Positions 15,550-23,444 of a stretch of DNA of 32,835 nt are shown here, in pieces; positions within the stretch are counted from its first letter, which is position 1; the number at the start of each line of letters is the position of its first letter. The notes beneath the pieces were generated by a model. It searched no databases. It saw only the letters and a program-made list of their open reading frames with translations, and had not been told where the DNA came from. Source of the DNA: Nitrosomonadales bacterium (GTDB lineage: Bacteria > Pseudomonadota > Gammaproteobacteria > Burkholderiales > Gallionellaceae); contig JACRPU010000096.1 of assembly GCA_016223025.1 (NCBI GenBank), forward strand, positions 1 to 32,835, given 5' to 3'. A program made the translations under genes and the position numbers.

Positions 15550-16800
15550 TTATTTCCCGTATCGTTTGCGGTAATACTCCAGAAAGCGCGCGATGCGCCC
15601 CACCGCCTCGGTGAGGTCGTCCGCATTGGGCAGAAACACCGCGCGGAAATGGTCCGGGTGCGGCCAGTTGAAGCCGCTGCCCTGCACCACCAGCACCTTC
15701 TCGGTTTCCAGCAGTTCGAGGATGAATTTCTGGTCATCCTCTATCGGGTACATTTTGGGATCCAGGCGCGGGAACAGGTACAGCGCGGCCTTGGGCTTGA
15801 CGCAGGTCACGCCGGGAATGGCGGTGAGCAATTTGTGCGCGAGATCGCGCTGCTTGCACAGCCGTCCGGCGGGCGCAACCAGATCGGCGATGCTCTGGTA
15901 GCCGCCCAGCGCCGTCTGGATGGCGAATTGCCCCGGTACGTTGGAGCACAGCCGCATCGAGGCAAGAATATTGAGGCCGTCAATATAATCCTGCGCGTGC
16001 TTCTTTTCGCCCGATACCACCATCCACCCGGCGCGGTAGCCGCAGGCGCGGTAGTTCTTGGACAGGCCGTTGAACGTGACGAACAGGATATCGTCCGCCA
16101 GCGAGGCGATCGAGGTGTGCGTTTCGCCGTCGTACAGCACCTTGTCGTAGATTTCGTCGGCAAAGAGAATGAGCTGGTGCTGGCGCGCGATGGCGATGAT
16201 TTCCCGCAACACGGGAACCGGGTACAACGCGCCTGTGGGATTGTTCGGGTTGATGAGCACAATCGCCCGCGTGGCGGAGCTGATCTTGCCCCGGATGTCG
16301 GCCAGGTCCGGCAGCCAGCCGCTTTGTTCGTCGCACAGATAGTGGCGCGGCGCGCCGCCTGCCAGCGTCACCGCCGCCGTCCATAGCGGGTAGTCCGGCG
16401 CCGGAATCAGCACTTCATCCCCGGTATTGAGCAAGCCCTGCATCGCCATCACGATCAGTTCGGAGGCGCCGTTGCCGATAAAAATATCTTCCAGCTCCAC
16501 CCCGGCGATGCTCTTCTGCTGGGTGTAATGCATGATGGCCTTGCGCGCGGCGAACAGGCCTTTCGAGTCGGAGTAACCGGAAGCGTCGGCGAGGTTGCGG
16601 ATCACGTCCTGCTGGATTTCTTCCGGGACTTCAAAGCCGAATGGCGCCAGGTTGCCGATGTTCAGCTTGATGATGCGGTGCCCGTCCTCCTCCATCTGCC
16701 TGGCGCGCGCCATCACCGGCCCGCGGATGTCGTAACAGACGTTGGCGAGCTTGGCGGATTTCAGCACGGGGCGAGCGATGTTTGTTTCGGTTTGCCTCAC
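15550..16800 (-). CDS. alaA: Glutamate-pyruvate (alanine) aminotransferase AlaA
   Basis: A 416-residue fold-type I PLP enzyme, predicted to interconvert pyruvate plus glutamate with alanine plus 2-oxoglutarate. It aligns from memory closely with E. coli AlaA (YfbQ): NVCYDIRGPV, LNIGNLAPFGFEVP, GNGASELIVMAMQGLLN, PAPDYPLWTAAVTLAGG and LINPNNPTGA. The Lys motif is FNGLSKNYRACGYRAGWM and the C-terminal part has FNWPHPDHFRAVFLPNADD. Translation appears to begin at a GTG (16800) with GAAAGAA upstream. In related genomes this gene precedes hom and thrC, linking alanine and threonine biosynthesis. Here a repeat element separates it from hom. Confidence 0.9.
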   Translation of the reverse strand: MRQTETNIARPVLKSAKLANVCYDIRGPVMARARQMEEDGHRIIKLNIGNLAPFGFEVPEEIQQDVIRNLADASGYSDSKGLFAARKAIMHYTQQKSIAGVELEDIFIGNGASELIVMAMQGLLNTGDEVLIPAPDYPLWTAAVTLAGGAPRHYLCDEQSGWLPDLADIRGKISSATRAIVLINPNNPTGALYPVPVLREIIAIARQHQLILFADEIYDKVLYDGETHTSIASLADDILFVTFNGLSKNYRACGYRAGWMVVSGEKKHAQDYIDGLNILASMRLCSNVPGQFAIQTALGGYQSIADLVAPAGRLCKQRDLAHKLLTAIPGVTCVKPKAALYLFPRLDPKMYPIEDDQKFILELLETEKVLVVQGSGFNWPHPDHFRAVFLPNADDLTEAVGRIARFLEYYRKRYGK

Positions 16801-16841
16801 GATGTTCTTTCAACGGCTATTTCAGCTATCCGCGAATCCGG

Positions 16842-16847
16842 TAGAAT
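16842..16847 (+). promoter_or_regulatory. Possible -10 box for the Mth938-like gene
   Basis: TAGAAT sits 80 bases before the TTG start at 16927, in the divergent region with alaA. No clear -35 hexamer is seen, so this is a weak call. Confidence 0.25.
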
Positions 16848-16926
16848 CCGCCCCAACCCCTGAAACCACGGGCTGCAAAGGCGGCAATTCTATCCGAGCA
16901 CGCCCCATGCGGCAAACGGAGACCCC

Positions 16927-17295
16927 TTGAAACTGCACTTCGAAGCACATGCTGCCCGGAATATTTTCACCGCCCACGGCGCGGGCTATGTCGCGGTCGG
17001 CGGCGAGCGTTACGAACACCCAGTCGTGGTTACGGCGGAACAGGTGTTTACCGACTGGAGGCCGCAGGAATTCGATGCGCTGATCGAGGTACACTTCGCG
17101 TATTTCCTTCCCCTGCAACCCGAGGTGCTGCTGCTTGGCACCGGCGCGACCTTGCGCTTTCCGCATCCGGGCCTGTACCGGGCGCTCATCGCTGCGCGTA
17201 TAGGCGTGGAATTCATGAACACCCCCGCCGCCTGCCGCACCTACAACATCCTGCTGGGCGAAGGCCGCAAGGTGGTGGCGGCAATTTTGTTGTAG
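16927..17295 (+). CDS. Mth938-like domain protein (DUF498, NDUFAF3-type)
   Basis: A 122-residue single-domain protein. The pattern PEVLLLGTGATLRFPHPGLY followed by GVEFMNTPAACRTYNILLGE is characteristic of the Mth938/DUF498 family. Its eukaryotic relative NDUFAF3 assists complex I assembly; the bacterial role is not established. The start is a TTG directly before KLHFEAHA, since no ATG lies near the conserved N-terminus. The gene is divergent from alaA. Downstream, 17296-17563 holds no clear gene and leads into the accessory cluster. Confidence 0.85.
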   Translation: MKLHFEAHAARNIFTAHGAGYVAVGGERYEHPVVVTAEQVFTDWRPQEFDALIEVHFAYFLPLQPEVLLLGTGATLRFPHPGLYRALIAARIGVEFMNTPAACRTYNILLGEGRKVVAAILL

Positions 17296-17563
17296 GAGAA
17301 GTATCGCTACACCCCGCTCACCCTGCGCAGACTCAATATCCGCTAAGCGCCAATAGTAGAACCTCAGCATTACCCTCTGGATGACTGGCTCTTCGTTCGG
17401 CAACATGAATGCTGGCAGCACAAAAACCGCCCGCTGGATGACGAAAATCCGAGGGAATCTCTATTCCAGCGGGAAATGGAATTTGAGCGCAAATTTAATT
17501 CCCCCTTGAGTTTATCTAGCTTGCCAATTATTATCGTGAGCAAATTAACTCAGGATTGTAATT

Positions 17564-18820
17564 ATGCCTGCCAGGCCTTATCAGCGCAAGGAAGTTCGCA
17601 CACTGCTCAACTGGCTTTCGGAGCCGCCGCGCTTTTTGATTTTTGTGGCGGGTCCGCGCCAAGTCGGCAAAACCACTTTGGTGCATGACGCGTTATCACG
17701 GTATGGGCGCAATGATTATCACTTTGTCCCCGTCGACCAGCCGGACGCACCACGCATACCCGGACTCCCCTCTGCCGAAGAAGTTGCTTATGACCAGGAT
17801 GTCAGCCCACGAGATGCCGCATGGTTGGTAAGGCAGTGGCAACACGCCCGCTCGGTCGCGCGTGAATCAACGGACGGGCACATCCTCGTTCTTGACGAAA
17901 TCCAGAAAATTCATCGCTGGTCAGAAGTTGTCAAAGGATTGTGGGATGCTGACCGGGCTGAGAGATTGAAACTGCATGTCGTTCTGTTGGGATCATCACC
18001 TTTGCTGATGCAAAAGGGAACGAGCGAGAGCCTGATGGGGCGCTACGAATTGATTCACGTTTCACACTGGTCATTTCTCGAAATGCATGAAGCCTTCGAC
18101 TTCGATCTGGACGATTACATTTATTTCGGCGGCTATCCCGGCAGCGCAGTATATATCCGTGACGAACCGCGCTGGCGCAATTATGTTAACGGCAGTTTGA
18201 TTGAGCCGAGCATAGAGAAAGATATTTTGATGATGACGCGGGTTGACAAGCCGGCGCTACTCAAACAACTGTTTTACCTTGGCTGTAATTACTCAGGGCA
18301 GATCCTTTCCTACGACAAGATGCTCGGACAGCTCCAGGATGCAGGAAACACAACGACGCTTGCCCGGTATCTGGAAATGCTGGGGAATGCCGGGTTGATT
18401 TACGGCTTACAAAAATATGCCGGGCAGCAACATCGGCGACGTGCATCTTCCCCGAGATTTAATGTTCTTAACAATGCGTTGATGTCAGCCGGATCGGGAT
18501 ACACAAAAGCAGAAGCCAAAGCGGATCGCAGTTATTGGGGACACTTGGTGGAGAGCGCAGTGGGCGCGCATCTATACAATACCGGGCATCCCGACTGCAA
18601 CCTCTACTACTGGCGCGAAAGTTCACGTGAAGTGGATTTTGTAATTGAGCGTGGCAAGAAACTTACCGCCATTGAAGTGAAGAGAGGGCCTGCTTCAGGC
18701 CATGCCAGCGGGCTCGACGTATTTGAAGAAAATTTCGGCAAGTGCCGGAAACTACTAGTTGGCGAAGGCGGCATCCCACTGGTGGAATTCCTCTCCTGCC
18801 CGGCGGAGCACTGGCTTTGA
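17564..18820 (+). CDS. AAA_14/DUF4143 ATPase
   Basis: A 418-residue ATPase. The N-terminal P-loop domain has Walker A GPRQVGKTTLV (about residues 30-40), Walker B ILVLDEIQKI and a sensor-like VVLLGSSPLLM. The C-terminal DUF4143 half ends in a PD-(D/E)XK-like strand pair, YYWRESSREVDFVIE followed by LTAIEVKRGP, as usual in this family. The biochemical role of such proteins is not settled; they are common in accessory and mobile regions. Its stop overlaps the probable TTG start of the STAND gene (TTGA), so the two are likely co-translated. Composition is less GC-rich than the flanking housekeeping genes. Confidence 0.82.
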   Translation: MPARPYQRKEVRTLLNWLSEPPRFLIFVAGPRQVGKTTLVHDALSRYGRNDYHFVPVDQPDAPRIPGLPSAEEVAYDQDVSPRDAAWLVRQWQHARSVARESTDGHILVLDEIQKIHRWSEVVKGLWDADRAERLKLHVVLLGSSPLLMQKGTSESLMGRYELIHVSHWSFLEMHEAFDFDLDDYIYFGGYPGSAVYIRDEPRWRNYVNGSLIEPSIEKDILMMTRVDKPALLKQLFYLGCNYSGQILSYDKMLGQLQDAGNTTTLARYLEMLGNAGLIYGLQKYAGQQHRRRASSPRFNVLNNALMSAGSGYTKAEAKADRSYWGHLVESAVGAHLYNTGHPDCNLYYWRESSREVDFVIERGKKLTAIEVKRGPASGHASGLDVFEENFGKCRKLLVGEGGIPLVEFLSCPAEHWL

Positions 18821-20814
18821 GCGAGACGGCAAAACCTTATCTCGTCCGGCGCACCTGTACGCGCAAATCCGGCAATGCGGATGAACAGGGAAGCCACCTG
18901 TTGGAATCCTATCGGAAGCTGCCTGCCTATGTGCTACTTGGCGATCCGGGTGCAGGCAAGACAGCGGCATTCGAGCAGGAAGCGGAAGAATACGAAGGCA
19001 AATATATCAAAGCACGCGTCTTTGCCGCGTTTAAGCCTACAGCGGAAGATCAAGGAAAAGTTCTGTTCATAGATGCATTGGACGAGATGCGCGCCGACGG
19101 GGGAGATGGCTGGACATCGCTTGCTCAAGTAGGCAGGCGTCTGGAAGAGCTGGGCTGCCCCCGTTTTCGTCTTTCCTGTCGCGAGGCGGACTGGCTAGGC
19201 GAGAGCGATAGCGCGGCCCTCAAGCGCGTATCGCCGAATGGCGAAGTTGTTGCTTTACACCTCGACCCGCTGAGCAATAGCGACGTTATCGAAATCCTGC
19301 ATCACAAAGACGGTGTTCCTGATCCGGGCGAATTTGTACGCAAGGCTGGCGAACACAGGCTGGGCGAACTGCTGCACAACCCGCAAACCTTGAATCTGCT
19401 TGTAGAAGCCGTCGGTAGAAACGAATGGCCGCAAAGCCGCAGGGAAATTTACGAAATGGCATGCCACCAACTCGTGCGCGAGGAAAGTCGGGCACACCGG
19501 GATGCCAGGCGCGAAAAACATCACTCCCCCAAGACGTTGCTGAATGCTGCTGGCTACCTGTGTGCCATTCACCTGCTGTCCGGGATTGCCGGTTTCGCAC
19601 TGGATGAAGATGCAAGCGACGATCAACACTACTATTGGAATGAGCTGGCAGCGCATAAATTGCCCTTACTTCTTGCTTTGAAAACCAATCTGTTCCAGAA
19701 AGACGGCGAAGAACAACGCATCCCGGTACACCGCAGCGTCGCCGAATATCTAGGAGCGCGCCACCTGGCGGCACGGATCGAAAATGGCGGCTTACCGTTT
19801 GGTCGCATACTGGCGCTAATGACTGGAGAAGATGGCGGCATGGTGCCCGACCTGCGCGGCGTTGCAGCATGGCTGTCCGTTCATTGCCGCACAGGACGAC
19901 CAGACCTGATTGAACGCGATCCTTTGGGGGTAGTGCTCTACGGCGACGTGCGGAATTTTGTTGTGGATGACAAACGGTTAGTCCTGAACGCATTGAAAAA
20001 CGAAGCGCAACGCTACCCTTGGTTCCGCTCGCAGGACTGGACGTCTCCGCCTTTCGGCGAGCTGGGTACGGTGGATATGGAATCAGCATTCCGGGTGATT
20101 CTTACTTCGCCTTCACGCACCGATGCCGACCAGGCACTGCTTGATTGTGTGCTTGATGCCATCCGCCATGGCGACCCAATGGCCGCTCTGTCTACCGCAC
20201 TGGAAGCCGTTGTACGAGATGCCAGCTATTGGCCGGCAGTTCGCACCAATGCGGCACGGGCGTTAATGCACGCCATGCCGGATGACAGTTCAAGACTTTT
20301 GAAGCTTGCGGAAGATATTCGTGCGGGCGCAGTCGAAGACCGGGAAGATGAGTTACTCGGTACTCTTCTGCGTAAACTTTTTCCCTCTTGTATTCCGCCT
20401 GCGCAGATATTGGACTACCTCCACAAACCAAAAAATGACAGTTTGATCGGCAGTTATTTCATGTTCTGGGTTCACGAACTCCCTGAAATAACAGCCATAA
20501 GTGATTTATCTTTGCTGTTGGATCAATTGGTACAAAAACATGCTGACCTGAGAAAGGCGCTGCGGGAACATCAACTCAACAGAATGGCCGGGGAACTATT
20601 GATTCGTGGACTTGAGGCACAGGGCGACAGCATTTCGGATGAACGCCTTTACGGTTGGCTCGGCGTCGGTCTCGACGAATATGAACAGTCCCTCAATGCA
20701 CACTGCCGACCTGATGCGTTCATTCATCAACAAGCTTGGCGGCAATCCAGGCGAGACCGCAACCCGCGAACTCGAACGCCTGCTGGCATTGCCCAGCCTC
20801 GCGCAATGGCATAA
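18817..20814 (+). CDS. NACHT/STAND-like NTPase, N-terminal part (frame broken near 20705)
   Basis: The upstream gene's stop overlaps a TTG at 18817 preceded by GGCGGAG, the probable start. The Walker A motif GDPGAGKT is at residues 42-49 and the Walker B region VLFIDALDEM at 82-91, followed by a sensor-like FRLSCREADW. A NACHT-type HRSVAEYLGARHLA follows the winged-helix region, and then a long helical-repeat region (about residues 330-630). After EYEQSL (about 20700) the frame turns into low-quality Arg-rich sequence and stops at 20814. The meaningful coding sequence continues in another frame from about 20705. STAND NTPases commonly act as ligand-sensing switches, often in phage defence; that role here is inference. 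Confidence 0.72.
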   Translation: MSETAKPYLVRRTCTRKSGNADEQGSHLLESYRKLPAYVLLGDPGAGKTAAFEQEAEEYEGKYIKARVFAAFKPTAEDQGKVLFIDALDEMRADGGDGWTSLAQVGRRLEELGCPRFRLSCREADWLGESDSAALKRVSPNGEVVALHLDPLSNSDVIEILHHKDGVPDPGEFVRKAGEHRLGELLHNPQTLNLLVEAVGRNEWPQSRREIYEMACHQLVREESRAHRDARREKHHSPKTLLNAAGYLCAIHLLSGIAGFALDEDASDDQHYYWNELAAHKLPLLLALKTNLFQKDGEEQRIPVHRSVAEYLGARHLAARIENGGLPFGRILALMTGEDGGMVPDLRGVAAWLSVHCRTGRPDLIERDPLGVVLYGDVRNFVVDDKRLVLNALKNEAQRYPWFRSQDWTSPPFGELGTVDMESAFRVILTSPSRTDADQALLDCVLDAIRHGDPMAALSTALEAVVRDASYWPAVRTNAARALMHAMPDDSSRLLKLAEDIRAGAVEDREDELLGTLLRKLFPSCIPPAQILDYLHKPKNDSLIGSYFMFWVHELPEITAISDLSLLLDQLVQKHADLRKALREHQLNRMAGELLIRGLEAQGDSISDERLYGWLGVGLDEYEQSLNAHCRPDAFIHQQAWRQSRRDRNPRTRTPAGIAQPRAMA

Positions 20815-21472
20815 CGTGTTACGCGGCGCCTTGCATGACCAGCGCATCGCCCGACGCAAGGCTGCGTTCCGCCGTCTAGGTGTCGAAGAAGTCAGCCTCA
20901 CGCTCGCCAACCTCCAGCCCGCCAGCGCCGCTGACCTCGCCGCACTGACGTTCGATCATCTACGCGACATCGCGAAAAATATCCGCCATGACAACACCAA
21001 CGATTACAGGCAGTATTGGGGCTATGCTGAAGGTGACAAGAAAAAGGATGAGCCAAAATCGGAGAGTGATTGCCGTGATGCGCTGCTGTCTGATCTGAAA
21101 ATACATCTCGGCCCGCTCGGAATTGATGCCCAGCGTGAGAGGAATTATGCGGATAATAAACGGGCCGACATCGGGATTTCATTCGGTGGCACTAATGGAT
21201 TCAACATTTCCATCGAAATAAAACAAGACCTCAGTCCAGACCTTTGGAGCGCAATCCACGAGCAATTGATTCCCAGGTATGTCCGCGATCCCGGCGCGGA
21301 TGGCCATGGCATTTATCTGGTCTTCTGGTTCGGCGGCAAAGGGATGAAACCGCCTCTCGACGGCAAAAAACTCCACAGTGCCTCCGAACTCGAAGAGCGC
21401 TTGCGGCAGACGCTCACACTGGAAGAAAGCCATCGCATCCAGATTTGTGTAATTGATTGTGCGTTGCCCTAG
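20696..21472 (+). CDS. C-terminal part of the STAND protein, PD-(D/E)XK nuclease-like
   Basis: This frame, read from about 20696 (HTADLMRSFINKL onward), continues the STAND protein after a shift. A two-base gain in the run GCACACTG would join EYEQSLNAH to TADLMRSF. Helical repeats continue, then a compact domain carries KRADIGISFGG and FNISIEIKQDL. That gives a D...E-x-K pattern of a PD-(D/E)XK nuclease, followed by HGIYLVFWFGGKG. The true intact gene would span 18817-21472, about 885 residues. An ATG at 20696 could allow separate translation of the nuclease part, but fusion is more natural. Nuclease activity is inferred from motif layout only. Confidence 0.62.
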   Translation: MHTADLMRSFINKLGGNPGETATRELERLLALPSLAQWHNVLRGALHDQRIARRKAAFRRLGVEEVSLTLANLQPASAADLAALTFDHLRDIAKNIRHDNTNDYRQYWGYAEGDKKKDEPKSESDCRDALLSDLKIHLGPLGIDAQRERNYADNKRADIGISFGGTNGFNISIEIKQDLSPDLWSAIHEQLIPRYVRDPGADGHGIYLVFWFGGKGMKPPLDGKKLHSASELEERLRQTLTLEESHRIQICVIDCALP

Positions 21473-21633
21473 CGCGAATTCTATGACTGCTTCGGAGCAG
21501 GTCGTCATTCCGCTATGTGCCAATTGCGGACGGTCGCAGTTTGCCAAAACTGTTGCGGTTGGTTCTTGAATCCGCCGCCTTTTAATAGTACAGACCGGTG
21601 GGTCTGGTGAATAACTGTTGGGCATCTTGACTC

Positions 21634-22092
21634 ATGTCGCTAGGCGATCTACATAATCCCAAGGCAGCAGCCAATCTGATCGCGAATTTTCGCAAGCGAT
21701 TCAGCACGAAGGTGTGTATGGCGCCGCAGACAGATCATTCAGGCGGTATCGTCTCTGCTCATACACTTTCTAGTCAGGCGGTTCTGCGCAAGCTCAGTGT
21801 CGATGGACATGTTTATGCACCGAATCACTCCGGGCGCTTCTCGCCCGATGCACACCCTATCGAAATCAAACGGTCGGGGCTTCGTGATGTCTCGGTGTTC
21901 AATGGCTTTTGCGCCAAACATGATGCGGAGCTTTTCAGTTGCATCGAGAACGAGCCTTTCCGTTTCCGTCGCGAACAGTGCTTCATACTTGCGTATCGTG
22001 CGGCCGCACGCGAGTGCTACCTCAAGCGGAAGCAATGTGAGTTATCCGATATTTTTTCGGCCAGGAAATCCGCTACCTTGCCGCGCCCATAG
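21634..22092 (+). CDS. Uncharacterised protein of about 152 residues, possibly truncated
   Basis: I do not know a name for this protein, but the core looks conserved: IVSAHTLSSQAVLRKLSVDG, then SVFNGFCAKHDAELFSCIE and EQCFILAYRAAARECYLKR. A Cys near residue 28, His in SAHT, and Cys/His in FCAKHD could form a metal site. Proteins with a similar SAHT-FCxxHD-EQCFLLAYRA pattern exist, usually longer, so the C-terminus from about residue 135 (LSDIFSARKS) may be out of frame or truncated. No strong ribosome site is seen before the ATG. It follows the STAND gene by 161 bases on the same strand and may belong to that cluster. Confidence 0.5.
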   Translation: MSLGDLHNPKAAANLIANFRKRFSTKVCMAPQTDHSGGIVSAHTLSSQAVLRKLSVDGHVYAPNHSGRFSPDAHPIEIKRSGLRDVSVFNGFCAKHDAELFSCIENEPFRFRREQCFILAYRAAARECYLKRKQCELSDIFSARKSATLPRP

Positions 22093-22502
22093 TTGTCACG
22101 GATGCCTTGAGTATTCGCCATTGTTGTTGTCATTCGATCCCCTGGGCTACGTGCATCCATTTCGCCCAGCAACCCTCTGTTTTTATTGTTCTGCGGCTAA
22201 ATGTGGATATGCTGTAATGTACCGTAATGTCCGGCATAATCCAAATGAATTGAAGATGGATCAGTTGCTGCGCGCCAACAGAACTCCCTGCTGTGCGAGC
22301 TCAAGCGCAAATGATCTGCAAGTGGTAATGGCAAAGCGATACACTTCGTGAGTGTCCTGTTCCGAGCGATATAAACATTAGGTTTGCCTGACTCCTGTGT
22401 GTCGAGAGCGGAACCCGGTGACCCGAGGCGGGGAACTGTTGTGTAAGCCGCACGGTTAGCTTATCGTTCGCAACCCGATCATAGATTACGCGAGCATCGC
22501 CC
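22093..22502. other. Gene-poor interval before moxR, with short dyads
   Basis: No convincing gene is seen in these 410 bases. The last 130 bases are rich in short self-complementary pieces, for example TAAGC/GCTTA around 22444-22463 and a CCCG/CGGG pair near 22420-22434. It could hold a structured RNA or the degraded edge of an inserted element. Neither can be established by eye. Confidence 0.35.
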
Positions 22503-23420
22503 ATGAGCAACTCACTGCACGCCGTCATCGCCCAGGCCGAACAGGTCATCCTCGGCAAACCGCACCAGATCAGGCTCGCGCTGGCCTGCCTGCTGGCGCG
22601 CGGCCACCTGCTGATCGAAGACCTGCCGGGCGTGGGCAAGACCACGCTGGCGCACGGGCTGGCGCGCTCGCTCGGCTTGCAGTTCCAGCGCATCCAGTTC
22701 ACCAGCGACATGCTGCCCGCCGACATTCTCGGCGTGTCGGTGTACCGGCGCGACAGTGGCGAGTTCAGGTTTCACCCCGGCCCGATCTTCGCGCAAATGG
22801 TTCTCGCCGACGAGATCAACCGCGCCACGCCGAAGACGCAGAGCGCGTTGCTGGAAGCGATGGAGGAACAGCAGGTCACCACAGAGGGTGTCACGCGCCC
22901 TCTGCCCGCACCGTTCTTCGTCATCGCCACGCAGAACCCCATCTGCCAGGCCGGCACCTTTCCGCTGCCGGAATCGCAACTGGATCGCTTCCTGCTGCGC
23001 ATCCGGCTGGGCTATCCGGACGAGCAGGCGGAGCGCGGCCTGCTCTCCGGGGTGGAACGGCGCGAAATCGTGTCCAAACTCGCGCCGCAGATGGAAGCCG
23101 CCGAACTGCTCGCCCTGCAACAGCAAGTAAAGCGGGGGTTCGTCGCTCCCGCCCTGCTCGACTACGTGCAGGCCATCCTGCGCCACACCCGCGAATCGGC
23201 GCGCTACCTGCACGGTCTGTCGCCCCGCGCCGGGCTGTCGCTGCTCGCCGCCGCGCGCGCCTGGGCATTGCTGGACGGGCGCGATGCGGTTATTCCGGAA
23301 GACGTGCAGGCCGTCCTGCCGGGCATTGCCAGCCACCGGCTGGTGGGTGCTCAGGAGGCGCAAACCTCGGATGGAGAGAAGCTTGCCAGCGAGTTGATCG
23401 AGGCGGTCGCGATTCCGTAG
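22503..23420 (+). CDS. MoxR-family AAA+ ATPase
   Basis: A 305-residue AAA+ ATPase. The Walker A region is EDLPGVGKTTLA (about residues 40-50). GPIFAQMVLADEINRATPKT covers the Walker B and pre-sensor segment, and FFVIATQNPICQAGTFPLPE holds sensor 1. A C-terminal lid domain (HGLSPRAGLSLLAAARAWAL) follows. MoxR proteins act as chaperone-like maturases, usually encoded beside DUF58 and VWA-domain proteins that they serve. Here no such partner follows: the next gene, dsbD, converges 24 bases away. The operon is either cut short or the partner lies elsewhere. The ATG at 22503 is the natural start. Confidence 0.9.
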   Translation: MSNSLHAVIAQAEQVILGKPHQIRLALACLLARGHLLIEDLPGVGKTTLAHGLARSLGLQFQRIQFTSDMLPADILGVSVYRRDSGEFRFHPGPIFAQMVLADEINRATPKTQSALLEAMEEQQVTTEGVTRPLPAPFFVIATQNPICQAGTFPLPESQLDRFLLRIRLGYPDEQAERGLLSGVERREIVSKLAPQMEAAELLALQQQVKRGFVAPALLDYVQAILRHTRESARYLHGLSPRAGLSLLAAARAWALLDGRDAVIPEDVQAVLPGIASHRLVGAQEAQTSDGEKLASELIEAVAIP

Positions 23421-23444
23421 CGGGTGAGGCAACAGAACGGATGA

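Noticed and set aside
17299-17345. Short peptide frame after the Mth938-like gene
   Set aside because: Fewer than 20 codons, no start signal and no recognisable family.
22370-22470. Group II intron domain V
   Set aside because: AGCCG and CACGGTT are present, but the conserved hairpin body and GAAA tetraloop are absent; no reverse transcriptase is nearby.
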